From contig CALKQT010000049.1 of the NCBI GenBank assembly GCA_937990735.1, forward strand, positions 1-12,633: a DNA stretch of 12,633 nucleotides, written 5' to 3'. Shown here one piece after another: positions 1 through 7,268 of the stretch. The translations under genes and the position numbers were made by a program. Below the pieces are notes generated by a model, which was not told the DNA's origin, searched no databases, and saw nothing but the letters and a program-made list of their open reading frames with translations. Positions within the stretch are counted from its first letter, which is position 1, and every line of letters begins with the position of its first letter. The DNA comes from an uncultured Campylobacter sp. (lineage in GTDB: Bacteria; Campylobacterota; Campylobacteria; Campylobacterales; Campylobacteraceae).

Positions 1-1
1 G

Positions 2-1969
2 CTGGTTGCGTTTATGGATATCAAGGCGCAGGAGCGCTTCGGAGCGAAATTTGACGCTTTAAGCAATGAGCAAAAGGCGCAGATTAAGGCGCTTACCAAG
101 GCCGAGTACCGCACCAACACCGTAAAAGACGGCACCGTTAAGCTAAGCGATGATCGCTTAAAGGCTATGGCGATCGTAAAAGATGAGTACATGGGCGTTT
201 TCGGAAACGATCCGCGCTTTAAAAAGCTTCGCGAGGATTACGCGATGAAGGAAAACACACTCGCAAACGAGCAACATCGCGCCGAGCTCGTGGATTTCAT
301 CTTTTGGACTGCGTGGGCGGTTTCTACGGATCGTCCGAGCGGAGAGGCGACCTATACCAATAACTGGCCGCACGAGCCGCTGATAGACAATGTCCCTACC
401 ACGGAAAACGTCGTTTGGACGATCGCAAGCCTTGTTATTTTGCTTACCGGCATTGGTCTTTTAGTGTGGTTTGGAAATTTCTACGGCAAAAAGGACGAGG
501 ATTTCGAGGCTCCTGCGAAGCTTAGCGCCGATCCGATCGCCGCTTTGGCGCTTACGCCGTCGCAAAAGGCGCTTGGCAAATATCTTTTCGTAGCGGTTGC
601 GTTGTTTGCATTTCAAGCCTTCATCGGCGGCTTTGTTGCGCACTATACGATCGAGGGTCAGTCCTTTTTCGGGCTTGATATTTCGCAGTATATTCCTTAC
701 TCGCTAGCGCGCACCTGGCACGTGCAGGCATCTATTTTCTGGATCGCTACGGGCTTTTTGGCGGCAGGATTGTTTCTAGCGCCGATCATCAACGGCGGCA
801 AGGATCCGAAATTTCAAAAGCTCGGCGTGGACGTGCTTTTCTATGCGCTTCTTTTCTTGGTCGTCGGTAGCTTCGCGGGCGAATACATGGCGATTGCGGG
901 CAAGATGGATCCAAGCAGCAGCTTCTGGATCGGACATCAAGGATACGAGTATTTAGACCTCGGTAGAATTTGGCAGCTGATACTGTTTGTGGGCCTTGTG
1001 ATCTGGATGGTGCTCGTGCTGCGCGGCTTTATCGCGGGCTTTAGAGCCGATGGCGATAAGAATTTATTAGCGATCTTTACCGCTTCGGTTATCGCCGTGG
1101 GGCTTTTTTACGGCGCGGGATTATTTTACGGACAGCGCTCGCCGATCCCTGTGATGGAGTATTGGCGCTGGTGGGTCGTGCACCTTTGGGTCGAGGGATT
1201 TTTTGAGGTTTTCGCGACGGCGTCTTTGGCGTTCGTGTTCGCGTCCTTGGGCTTAGTAAGCAAGAAATTTGCCACCTACACCTCGATTGCTAGCGCGTCG
1301 ATTTTCCTAATCGGTGGAATTCCTGGTACCTTCCACCACCTCTATTTTGCGGGCACCACTACGCCGATAATGGCTGTGGGTGCAAGCTTTTCGGCGCTTG
1401 AAGTCGTGCCTTTGGTGCTTTTGGGTTCGGAGGCGTTTCACTACTACAAGCTTCAATTCGCGCAGGATTGGGCTAAGCGTCTAAAATGGCCGCTTTACTG
1501 CTTCATCGCCGTGGCGTTTTGGAATATGCTGGGCGCGGGCGTTTTCGGCTTTTTGATCAATCCACCGCTTGCTCTATTTTACATCCAGGGCTTAAACACC
1601 ACTGCGGTGCACGCGCATACGGCGCTATTTGGCGTATACGGCTTTTTGGCGCTCGGCTTCGTGTGGCTCGTGGCGCTGTATATTTACAAAGACAAAAACT
1701 TTGACGATACGCTGATGAAGATCGGCTTTTGGGCGCTAAATGCGGGTCTGCTTCTAATGGTGCTAATATCGCTTCTTCCGGTTGGAATTTTGCAGGCGTT
1801 TGCGGCGATCGACGTGGGTATGTGGTACGCAAGAAGCGCGGAGTTTTTGCAGAAAGACAGCCTCTACGGGCTCCGCTGGGCGCGTATCATCGGCGATACG
1901 ATCTTTTTGGTAGGAAGCGTGTGCTTCTTGCTTCAAATCGTTCGAATGATATTCTCGCGCACTAAATAG
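2..1969 (+). CDS. norB: Quinol-dependent nitric oxide reductase (qNOR), 5' end outside window
   Basis: Inner-membrane haem-copper-oxidase relative that reduces two NO to N2O with electrons from quinol, for denitrification or NO detoxification. Numbering from the ATG at 14, all metal ligands expected from cNOR are present: H236 and H535 (low-spin haem b), H533 (haem b3), H390, H441 and H442 (non-haem FeB). The conserved glutamates E394, E398 and E463 keep the same spacing from these ligands. Residues 1-130 are the end of the soluble domain fused to the N-terminus in qNOR, with the family motif YTNNWPHEPL near 114. About 13 hydrophobic helices follow, from ~134 to ~646. The family is usually ~750-760 residues and the frame stays open to the window edge, so the ATG at 14 is internal and about 100 residues lie upstream. 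No haem-c motif is seen, which fits qNOR and not cNOR. Also called norZ. Family call is very secure. Confidence 0.95.
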   Translation: MVAFMDIKAQERFGAKFDALSNEQKAQIKALTKAEYRTNTVKDGTVKLSDDRLKAMAIVKDEYMGVFGNDPRFKKLREDYAMKENTLANEQHRAELVDFIFWTAWAVSTDRPSGEATYTNNWPHEPLIDNVPTTENVVWTIASLVILLTGIGLLVWFGNFYGKKDEDFEAPAKLSADPIAALALTPSQKALGKYLFVAVALFAFQAFIGGFVAHYTIEGQSFFGLDISQYIPYSLARTWHVQASIFWIATGFLAAGLFLAPIINGGKDPKFQKLGVDVLFYALLFLVVGSFAGEYMAIAGKMDPSSSFWIGHQGYEYLDLGRIWQLILFVGLVIWMVLVLRGFIAGFRADGDKNLLAIFTASVIAVGLFYGAGLFYGQRSPIPVMEYWRWWVVHLWVEGFFEVFATASLAFVFASLGLVSKKFATYTSIASASIFLIGGIPGTFHHLYFAGTTTPIMAVGASFSALEVVPLVLLGSEAFHYYKLQFAQDWAKRLKWPLYCFIAVAFWNMLGAGVFGFLINPPLALFYIQGLNTTAVHAHTALFGVYGFLALGFVWLVALYIYKDKNFDDTLMKIGFWALNAGLLLMVLISLLPVGILQAFAAIDVGMWYARSAEFLQKDSLYGLRWARIIGDTIFLVGSVCFLLQIVRMIFSRTK

Positions 1970-1997
1970 AGCTTTCGCGAGCTTTTATCGCTTGCTT

Positions 1998-2033
1998 GCC
2001 TCGCGGGAATTTTATATTTTTGCGGGGCTTTTT
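1998..2033 (+). terminator. Candidate Rho-independent terminator after norB
   Basis: GCCTCGC (1998-2004) can pair with GCGGGGC (2022-2028), giving seven pairs including one U-G wobble, around a 17-nt AT-rich loop. Five T follow at once (2029-2033). It begins 28 bases after the norB stop. The loop is long and the T-run short, so this is only a moderate candidate. Confidence 0.4.
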
Positions 2034-2224
2034 AAATTTAGCGCACTTCGCGCATGTCCCATTCGCGCAAGTTTTTGCGTGGATATTTTTACTCAAATTC
2101 CACTCGTGCAGGCTTTTGCCGCAAAGGGTAGCCGCGCGAGCTTTAAGCTTAGCCGCAAATCGCGCTAAATCTTTAAAATTTTAAAATTCATCCTCTTAAA
2201 TTTACCCGAGCCAAATTTTAAATT

Positions 2225-2233
2225 TGCTACAAT
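2225..2233 (+). promoter_or_regulatory. Extended -10 promoter for yqeY
   Basis: TGC followed by TACAAT (2228-2233) is an extended -10 box, 33 bases before the yqeY ATG. No convincing -35 is visible; the upstream DNA is AT-rich (AAATTTTAAATTT). Extended -10 boxes with AT-rich upstream DNA are the known Campylobacter sigma70 style. The predicted start site near 2240 leaves a leader of about 25 nt carrying the ribosome site AAGGAG (2255-2260). Confidence 0.55.
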
Positions 2234-2266
2234 TACCGCCGAAATTTCAATCTCAAGGAGTGGAAA

Positions 2267-2710
2267 ATGGGAGTGCGAGAGCAAATTTTAGAAGACATTA
2301 AAACGGCGATGAAGAGCGGTGATCACTTCCGCAGAGACAGCCTGCGGATGCTTAACGCCGCGCTTAAGCAGGTCGAGGTGGACGAGCGCATCAGCCTTAG
2401 CGACGAGCGCGTCTTTAGCATACTTCAAAGCGAGATCAAGCGCCGAAACGACTCTGTGGAGCAGTATCGCGCGGGCGGTCGCGACGATCTGGTGCAAAAA
2501 GAGCAGGGCGAGATCGAGATCATCGCGTCCTATCTGCCCGCGCAGCTAAGCGATGCCGAGCTTGCCGCTGAGGTTGGCTCGCTAATCGCGCAGCTCGGCG
2601 CGAGCGGCGTAAAGGATATGGGGCGCGTGATGAAAGCTGCCAAGGAAGCGCTCGGCTCAAGAGTGGATGGTAAGCGCCTAAGCGAGGCGGTCAAAGCGGC
2701 GCTGAAGTAG
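2267..2710 (+). CDS. yqeY: GatB/YqeY domain protein
   Basis: A 147-residue YqeY protein, all of it one GatB/YqeY domain: an N-terminal helical part (residues ~1-95) and a second small helical part (~100-147). Recognisable family landmarks are the start with regularly spaced basic/acidic helices, the segment RDSLRMLNAALK near 23-34, EIKRRNDSVEQY near 55-66, EIEIIASYLPAQLS near 82-95, and the C-terminal part with KDMGRVMKAAKE near 115-126. The domain is homologous to the tRNA-binding tail of the amidotransferase subunit GatB. The free-standing protein is presumed cytoplasmic and its exact role is not established. The start is set by AAGGAG at 2255-2260, six bases before the ATG. It is a complete gene with its own promoter and no close partner. 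Confidence 0.92.
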   Translation: MGVREQILEDIKTAMKSGDHFRRDSLRMLNAALKQVEVDERISLSDERVFSILQSEIKRRNDSVEQYRAGGRDDLVQKEQGEIEIIASYLPAQLSDAELAAEVGSLIAQLGASGVKDMGRVMKAAKEALGSRVDGKRLSEAVKAALK

Positions 2711-2738
2711 CCTGCATTTGAGGTTAAATTCGGCTCGG

Positions 2739-2804
2739 CTGCGGCTAAATTGTATCGGCGTAAAACTTCGCTGCTGAAATTTTTAGATAGAGTTTTAGCC
2801 GCGG
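2739..2804 (+). repeat. Long-range inverted repeat in the yqeY-lipoprotein gap
   Basis: GCGGCTAAA (2741-2749) is perfectly repeated inverted as TTTAGCCGC (2794-2802). The pairing extends outward by one U-G wobble and one C-G pair to 2739 and 2804. The 44-nt interior is AT-mixed. It could fold in a read-through transcript or in the lipoprotein leader, but there is no T-run after it, so I do not call it a terminator. Confidence 0.4.
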
Positions 2805-2840
2805 AATTCATACGCTAATTTAAAATTTTAAAGGATCATC

Positions 2841-3470
2841 ATGAAAAAATTTATCGCGGTTTTACTAGCCGTCCTGCTTGTGGGGTGCCAGTGCAAACAA
2901 AACGTAACGCCTGGGGCGAATGAAACGCCCGAAAAGATCACAGCATTTTTCATAAACGACGGTAAAGAATACATCGTAGGCGAGAAACTCAGCTATGTGC
3001 TGACGGACGGCTCGTCGCTTAAGAATATCTCGGAATTTTACGACGGCGGATACGCCAAGGGGCTTAAGCGCGAGTTTGTGCAGATCGAAGTAACGGATGC
3101 TAAAAACGGCGAGGCGCGCGGTAGCTTCAGTGCATTTTTGAACTCTGCCGCAGGAGCAGATGTCGCCAAAATCAAAGCTTTAGCAGATCGCATCGAAATC
3201 GATGAGAAAAAAGGCGAGATCGAGGTTATTTTTAAATTTGATGCGCGAGTAGTGCAGATCAAAAATCTGAGCGAAATAATGAAACCAAGCGATAGGTTGC
3301 GCTCCCCGATTCCGGCAAATATCGAGGTTAGGCCTGAACGCTGCGAGGGCAACGTCCTATTGGATACGTTAGGCGTAATCGTGGCTATACCGGTGATAAT
3401 CGTGGGCGTAGTGCTATTTCTGCCCGTCGGGGCGATGGAGGCGCTTGCGATGCAGCATAGCCCGCGATAA
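2841..3470 (+). CDS. Lipoprotein of unknown function with hydrophobic C-terminus
   Basis: A 209-residue protein I do not recognise. It starts with a lipoprotein signal: MKKF, a hydrophobic run at 5-14, and the lipobox LVGC with lipidated cysteine C16. C18 and C168 are the only other cysteines. Residues ~20-165 are hydrophilic with alternating beta-like stretches. Residues ~172-196 form a strongly hydrophobic segment (VIVAIPVIIVGVVLFLPVG) that looks like a membrane helix, unusual for a lipoprotein, followed by a short tail ending SPR. AAGGA at 2831-2835 sits five bases before the ATG. The gene at 3523 follows after 52 bases on the same strand with no visible terminator, so the two may be co-transcribed. 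Lipoprotein export is well supported; function is unknown. Confidence 0.8.
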   Translation: MKKFIAVLLAVLLVGCQCKQNVTPGANETPEKITAFFINDGKEYIVGEKLSYVLTDGSSLKNISEFYDGGYAKGLKREFVQIEVTDAKNGEARGSFSAFLNSAAGADVAKIKALADRIEIDEKKGEIEVIFKFDARVVQIKNLSEIMKPSDRLRSPIPANIEVRPERCEGNVLLDTLGVIVAIPVIIVGVVLFLPVGAMEALAMQHSPR

Positions 3471-3522
3471 TAAAAGCCGTGAAATTGCGTATCTTGCAGC
3501 GAAACTTACAATGTAATGATCG

Positions 3523-4158
3523 ATGAAGCTCGGCGAAATTTGGCATAACTTAGATCGTAAGTTTGATCTATTTATGATCGCATTTTATTTGGCGGCAATG
3601 TGGTACGGATTTCTTTTTAGCTTGAATCCGAAAAGCTTAGATGATCTGAAAATCGCGAATGGAATAATCATGGATGTCAGAAGCGATGATGGACGCGAAT
3701 ATATGCAGATTTTTACGGACGAGCGCAAATTTATCAAAGTCTTTTTAAATGGCGATACGGATAACTTAACCTCCTTTTATAAAAATAAAATTTTGCTCAA
3801 TGCAGCAATTGTTGAAGCTAATTTTAAGCGCTCAGGAGCGGACGAGTGGCAAGGCGTGAATATTAAGCCTTCTATCTCGCTAATCGCATACGAATGGCTG
3901 GAAGGCAAGCGAGTTAAAGCTTGGTATCAAAGCCGTCCGTTTCCGTTTCAGGGTCGCGGCACGGCATATCAAGTTTTATTTTTGGATTACAATGCAAGCA
4001 TAGATCCGCCGCAGCGCGAGTATCTGATGAAATTTAGATATGACAAATACGCTACGACGGATGATAAATTTACGGCTACGGTATTTGGAATTTTAACGCT
4101 CATTTTTCTTGCGATTATGGCGGGTAAATTTTATCAAGCATGGCGCCAGCTGCAATAA
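3523..4158 (+). CDS. Hypothetical membrane protein with two predicted helices
   Basis: A 211-residue protein I do not recognise. A first hydrophobic helix spans ~14-34 (DLFMIAFYLAAMWYGFLFSL), a hydrophilic domain ~36-183 has alternating strand-like segments, and a second helix spans ~185-203 near the C-terminus, ending in GKFYQAWRQLQ. Two anchors around one soluble domain would put that domain on one side of the membrane, probably the periplasm if the lysine/arginine-bearing ends are cytoplasmic; this is inference. There is no clear ribosome site before the ATG, and a stop codon lies two codons upstream in frame, so no earlier start is possible. It is somewhat AT-richer than its neighbours. 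It sits 52 bases after the lipoprotein gene, a likely two-gene unit. Confidence 0.7.
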   Translation: MKLGEIWHNLDRKFDLFMIAFYLAAMWYGFLFSLNPKSLDDLKIANGIIMDVRSDDGREYMQIFTDERKFIKVFLNGDTDNLTSFYKNKILLNAAIVEANFKRSGADEWQGVNIKPSISLIAYEWLEGKRVKAWYQSRPFPFQGRGTAYQVLFLDYNASIDPPQREYLMKFRYDKYATTDDKFTATVFGILTLIFLAIMAGKFYQAWRQLQ

Positions 4159-4535
4159 ACATTGCGCCGCGAAATTTTAAGTAGCATCGGATAGCCTGAA
4201 AACACGGCGCGCAGTATCGATACGAAACACCTTAAAAGACGCTAGGCTTGCGGCGTGCATTTCATTGCGGGTAGCGGCGGCGAGTAGGATAAGCTTACGG
4301 CGATAAATTTAAATCGTCATCAAAAACAGATCGAAACGAGATTTAAAATTTTGATAAATAGCGTGCGCAGAGTTTTGAAATTTTGCGGCTTTGTCTGCGC
4401 CGGCTAGCGCAAAATTCTAAATTTTAAACTGCATAAAATTTTAAAATTTAAACTGCGCGAGGTTTCAAAATTTTAAAATTTTAAATTTCGCGCTCGTTAG
4501 CAGTATCCATAAATTCCAAACGTTAAATGGGGCGG
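4159..4535. other. Non-coding gap between convergent genes
   Basis: I see no gene here. The right half is very AT-rich with chained AAATTTTAAAATTT palindromes (about 4415-4490). TTTAAACTGC occurs twice as a direct repeat at 4423-4432 and 4447-4456. GCGC...GCGC at about 4397-4410 is a short weak hairpin. No clear intrinsic terminator for the 3523 gene was found. Confidence 0.6.
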
Positions 4536-4554
4536 ATGGGCTAAAATAGCCCAT
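4536..4554 (-). terminator. Hairpin overlapping the stop codon of the AsmA-like gene
   Basis: ATGGGCTA (4536-4543) and TAGCCCAT (4547-4554) form a perfect 8-bp inverted repeat with a 3-base loop. On the minus strand the arm distal to the gene carries the TAG stop. No T-run follows on the minus strand, and only a weak ATTTAT on the plus strand. It may serve as a two-way end for the convergent genes or as a 3' end stabiliser. Confidence 0.35.
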
Positions 4555-6787
4555 TTATCAGCCCTTTAATCGCGTCTGATTTCTCCTTCTTCGCGTCGTT
4601 TTTGCTGCTGTTATCGTCTTTTTTCACGCCGAAAAGTTTGTCGATACCCTTGCCGATCTGCTTGTCGAGCTTGCCCTTTAGATAGTCCGATCGCACGTCA
4701 TATTTCGGCTCTTTGATCGTGCCGGTGATGTTTATCTCAAGATCGGTTTTTTCGATATTTGCTTTAACCGGCACCGAAATCGCGCCTGTTTTGCTATCCA
4801 GCGTGCCGCCCGTGACGTTTAGCTTGCTTTTTTGCGCACTCATATCGGCGTTGAAATTGATTAAATTCTGCTTGATCGTGCCGTTTACTTTGGCGTCGTT
4901 ATAGACCTCGCCGCCTAGATCGCGTCCTAAAATTTTGCCGATTTTATCGATCAATCCGCCGCTAGGAAGGCGGCCGTTGTTGATGATCGCATCGAATTTC
5001 CCGCTGTGCGAGCTCGTATTATACGTAAGATTTGCGTTGCCCGTGCCGTCGTATACGTGATCGATATTTAGAAGCGTCGTAAGCTCTTTGACGATGAAAT
5101 TTTTAATTTTAAAATTTGCCTCATCGCCCGCGATCTGTCCGTTCAGCTCGCCGCCCGCGACCTTGGAATTTATGGTCGCAAACAGGCTCTTGCCGTCGTG
5201 CGAAAGCTCGCCGGTAGCGGCAATTTTGCCGTTTAGTCTGCGATTTAGAAAAAACTCTAGTCGCTGCAGACTTGGGATCAGCAGCGCATAGTTTGCTTTA
5301 AGCGCTTTATTTTTGAGCTCGTAGGTGCCGTTTAGGCTCTGAAGCTGCGCCAGATCGGAGTTTGCGCTTACGCTAAAGGTCGCGACGGAGTTTTTGATAT
5401 TTGTCTGCGCCTGCGCGTCCGCTTTCAGATCGCTCGGGAAGCTCTTGCCCGTCGCGCCGTCTAAAAATTTCTTAAAAATCGCGCCGTTAGCAAGCGAAAT
5501 TTGCGCCGTGCCGTTGATACCGTCTTTTAAGCTTAACTTCGCATCGCCGTTTATCGTGCCCTCTCCGATCGCATTGCCGTAAAACAGAGCCGAAAGCACG
5601 GCCAGATTTAGATTGCTCGCCTTAAGCTTTAGATCGCTTAAATTTCCGCTCGCATTCAGGTTGCCGCCCATCGCGTTTAGATTTAAGCTTAGATTTTTAA
5701 GCTCATTTTGCGCTAAAGCCGCGCTAAGCTCGCCGTTTGCCTTGCCCTGTAGCTTCACTCCCAGGACGTTTTGCAGCGCGGCTAGATCGTTTGCATTTAG
5801 CTTTGCGGACAGCTCGCCGTTTTTGTTTTTCAGGTCAAATTTGGCTCCCGCATCCGCTTTAAGCGCGTCTTTAAATGCTGAAATTTGCGAGTTTGAAAGC
5901 TCAAGCGTAGAAAAATCGGTCTTTAAATTTCCGTTTGCTTTAATGTCGCCTGAAATTTTACGCCCGATAAGGCTTTCGAGCTTCGCTAGATCGGGCAAAT
6001 TCAGATTGAAATCGGAGTTTAAAGTTTTGTTTTTCAGATCAAATTCCGACTTTTCGGCGCTGATCTTGCCTAGCGTCGAATCGATCTTGCTTGCTGCTCG
6101 CAGGACGTCATTTTGCGCCGTGATGTCCGAGTTTAGCGTGATCTGCACGCCCTTTGGGATGGAGATATTCATATCTTTAAACGCAGATTCGTTTAGGATC
6201 AAATTTGAGCTCTTGATGCTTGCGTTGCCCTCTGCGCCGCTGCTGCTAGCCTTGATGTCCGAGAGAATGTCGATATTTCCTTTGGCGTAGATCGGCAAAG
6301 AGGCTACGGCAAGGGCTTTTTCGACGTTTAAGCCCTTAGCGTCGATTTGTAGATCAAGCGGTTTGAGGTCTTTTAAATTTGCTAAAAATTTTACGTTGCT
6401 ATCAAAAATCCGCCCGCTGCCGTTGATACCGAATTTGCCAAGATCGCCTAAAATTTGCCCTTTGAGGCTTAGCCCTTCGCTCGTTTTGATGCCGAGCTTG
6501 GCTAGATCGTGCGCGTTTGCGTCGTAGTTAAGATCGAAAGAGCGCGCAAAAAGCGAGTATTTGCCCTTTACGTTTACGTTTGCAGCGTCATTTACGTTGG
6601 CGCTGATGTCCAGATCGCCGAAATTTAGATCGAATTTCTCAAGCTTCACGTCAAGGCCGCTTTTTTCTTTGATCAAATTTTCTATATAAGGCTTAGCAAG
6701 ATTGTTGCCAAAATCGCTGAAAAATAGGCAGCCCGCGCCTACGATAAGCAGGATTAAAATTCCTGCGATTATGCCGAAAATTTTCAT
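4541..6787 (-). CDS. AsmA-like inner-membrane-anchored envelope protein
   Basis: A 748-residue protein with one N-terminal hydrophobic helix (residues ~3-23) and a very long periplasmic part. The rest is a string of short beta-type segments rich in N, K, L, S, A, D and G (repeated patterns such as LKANGNL, LNLNAMGGNLNASGNLSDL), typical of AsmA/TamB-type proteins. The C-terminal part keeps the AsmA-style ending: conserved NINGTI-like strands, ITGTIKEPKYDV near 684-695, then a charged helix with KQIGKGIDKLFG near 705-716 and a K/D/S-rich tail. AsmA-like proteins are linked to lipid transport and outer-membrane homeostasis, probably as a hydrophobic-groove bridge. C20 is not in a proper lipobox (G at -3), so I read the helix as an uncleaved anchor. 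AAGGGGA at 6792-6798 precedes the start. Family call is good, specific role unknown. Confidence 0.82.
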   Translation of the reverse strand: MKIFGIIAGILILLIVGAGCLFFSDFGNNLAKPYIENLIKEKSGLDVKLEKFDLNFGDLDISANVNDAANVNVKGKYSLFARSFDLNYDANAHDLAKLGIKTSEGLSLKGQILGDLGKFGINGSGRIFDSNVKFLANLKDLKPLDLQIDAKGLNVEKALAVASLPIYAKGNIDILSDIKASSSGAEGNASIKSSNLILNESAFKDMNISIPKGVQITLNSDITAQNDVLRAASKIDSTLGKISAEKSEFDLKNKTLNSDFNLNLPDLAKLESLIGRKISGDIKANGNLKTDFSTLELSNSQISAFKDALKADAGAKFDLKNKNGELSAKLNANDLAALQNVLGVKLQGKANGELSAALAQNELKNLSLNLNAMGGNLNASGNLSDLKLKASNLNLAVLSALFYGNAIGEGTINGDAKLSLKDGINGTAQISLANGAIFKKFLDGATGKSFPSDLKADAQAQTNIKNSVATFSVSANSDLAQLQSLNGTYELKNKALKANYALLIPSLQRLEFFLNRRLNGKIAATGELSHDGKSLFATINSKVAGGELNGQIAGDEANFKIKNFIVKELTTLLNIDHVYDGTGNANLTYNTSSHSGKFDAIINNGRLPSGGLIDKIGKILGRDLGGEVYNDAKVNGTIKQNLINFNADMSAQKSKLNVTGGTLDSKTGAISVPVKANIEKTDLEINITGTIKEPKYDVRSDYLKGKLDKQIGKGIDKLFGVKKDDNSSKNDAKKEKSDAIKGLINGLF

Positions 6788-6809
6788 TTCGTCCCCTTAA
6801 AATTTAAAA

Positions 6810-6847
6810 TTTGAGGGTATTATAGCCCTTAAAATTTAACGTTTGAA
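6810..6847 (-). promoter_or_regulatory. Promoter of the AsmA-like gene, with dyad framing the -10
   Basis: Read on the minus strand, TATAAT (6819-6824) is a perfect -10, preceded at 17 bp by TTCAAA (6842-6847), a 4/6 match to the -35. The start site would be near 6812, just ahead of the ribosome site. The -10 forms the exact centre of a dyad: TTTGAGGGT (6810-6818) against GCCCTTAAA (6825-6833), matching at seven of nine positions. This resembles a repressor operator, though the binding protein is unknown. Confidence 0.6.
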
Positions 6848-6856
6848 ATCTCAATA

Positions 6857-6877
6857 CTTGAGTTTAAATCACTAAAG
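6857..6877 (+). promoter_or_regulatory. HAIR element, probable HspR operator
   Basis: CTTGAGT, seven bases, ACTAAAG: 13 of 14 arm positions match the HAIR consensus CTTGAGT-N7-ACTCAAG bound by the heat-shock repressor HspR. It ends 25 bases before the groES -35 box, about -60 to -80 from the likely start site. Upstream HspR binding at groESL is known in Helicobacter pylori, and HspR is also known to control heat-shock genes in Campylobacter. The left arm also forms CTCAA-TAC-TTGAG (6850-6862). The site is also close upstream of the divergent promoter. Confidence 0.72.
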
Positions 6878-6902
6878 TTTTATAAAAATTTTTCATAAAC
6901 TA

Positions 6903-6931
6903 TTGACAAGATTTTAAATTTTGCATATAAT
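6903..6931 (+). promoter_or_regulatory. groESL sigma70 promoter, full consensus
   Basis: TTGACA (6903-6908), a 17-bp spacer and TATAAT (6926-6931) match the sigma70 consensus at all twelve positions. The start site would fall near 6938, inside the CIRCE element. Campylobacter promoters commonly lack a recognisable -35, so this is an unusually strong site that would need tight repression. Confidence 0.88.
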
Positions 6932-6932
6932 C

Positions 6933-6959
6933 TTAGCACTCAAACACATTGAGTGCCAA
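6933..6959 (+). promoter_or_regulatory. CIRCE operator (HrcA site)
   Basis: TTAGCACTC, nine bases, GAGTGCCAA: 17 of 18 arm positions match CIRCE (TTAGCACTC-N9-GAGTGCTAA). It begins one base after the -10 box and covers the expected start site, so bound HrcA would block initiation. It would also form a stem at the 5' end of the transcript. Confidence 0.95.
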
Positions 6960-6992
6960 TTTTAGAAATCACAAATCAAAGAAAGGACTGAA

Positions 6993-7256
6993 ATGAAATT
7001 TCAACCACTTGGCAAGCGCGTTCTAATTGAGCGCGAGGAAGAAACTAAAAAGACCGCTTCGGGTATCATCATCCCCGACAATGCTTCAAAGGAGAAGCCT
7101 TCGACCGGCAAAATCGTAGCCGTCGGCAGCGAATGTGAAGGCGTCAAAAATGGCGATACCGTAGCGTTTGCAAAATACGCAGGCAGCGAGATCAGCTTAG
7201 ACGATAAGAAATACCTTATCTTAAATTTAGAAGATGTTTTAGGCATAATTAAATAA
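6993..7256 (+). CDS. groES: Co-chaperonin GroES
   Basis: An 87-residue co-chaperonin, slightly shorter than the usual ~95. It forms the seven-membered lid of the GroEL folding chamber in the cytoplasm. Family landmarks are FQPLGKRVLIEREEE at the N-terminus, the mobile loop around residues 17-33 (KKTASGIIIPDNASKEKP, with the GIII contact), GKIVAVGSE near 39-47, GDTVAFAKYAGSEI near 54-67, and the conserved C-terminal NLEDVLGII. AAAGGA at 6982-6987 lies five bases before the ATG. It is first in the groES-groEL operon, controlled by the promoter, CIRCE and HAIR sites upstream. Confidence 0.97.
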   Translation: MKFQPLGKRVLIEREEETKKTASGIIIPDNASKEKPSTGKIVAVGSECEGVKNGDTVAFAKYAGSEISLDDKKYLILNLEDVLGIIK

Positions 7257-7268
7257 AAAGGATTGAAA

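Noticed and set aside
14..16. ATG at 14 as the start of the NO reductase
   Set aside because: The frame is open to the window edge and qNOR proteins carry about 100 more N-terminal residues, so this methionine is internal.
1996..2184. 62-residue plus-strand frame after norB
   Set aside because: TTG start without ribosome site, no recognisable domain, and it overlaps the candidate terminator.
5613..6290. 225-residue plus-strand frame inside the AsmA-like gene
   Set aside because: It is antisense to a well-supported long gene, has S/F/A-rich composition typical of the reverse of N/K/L-rich coding DNA, and no ribosome site.
7263..7268. TTG at 7263 as groEL start
   Set aside because: It directly abuts the ribosome site; ATG 7269 gives the standard MAKE start with proper spacing.
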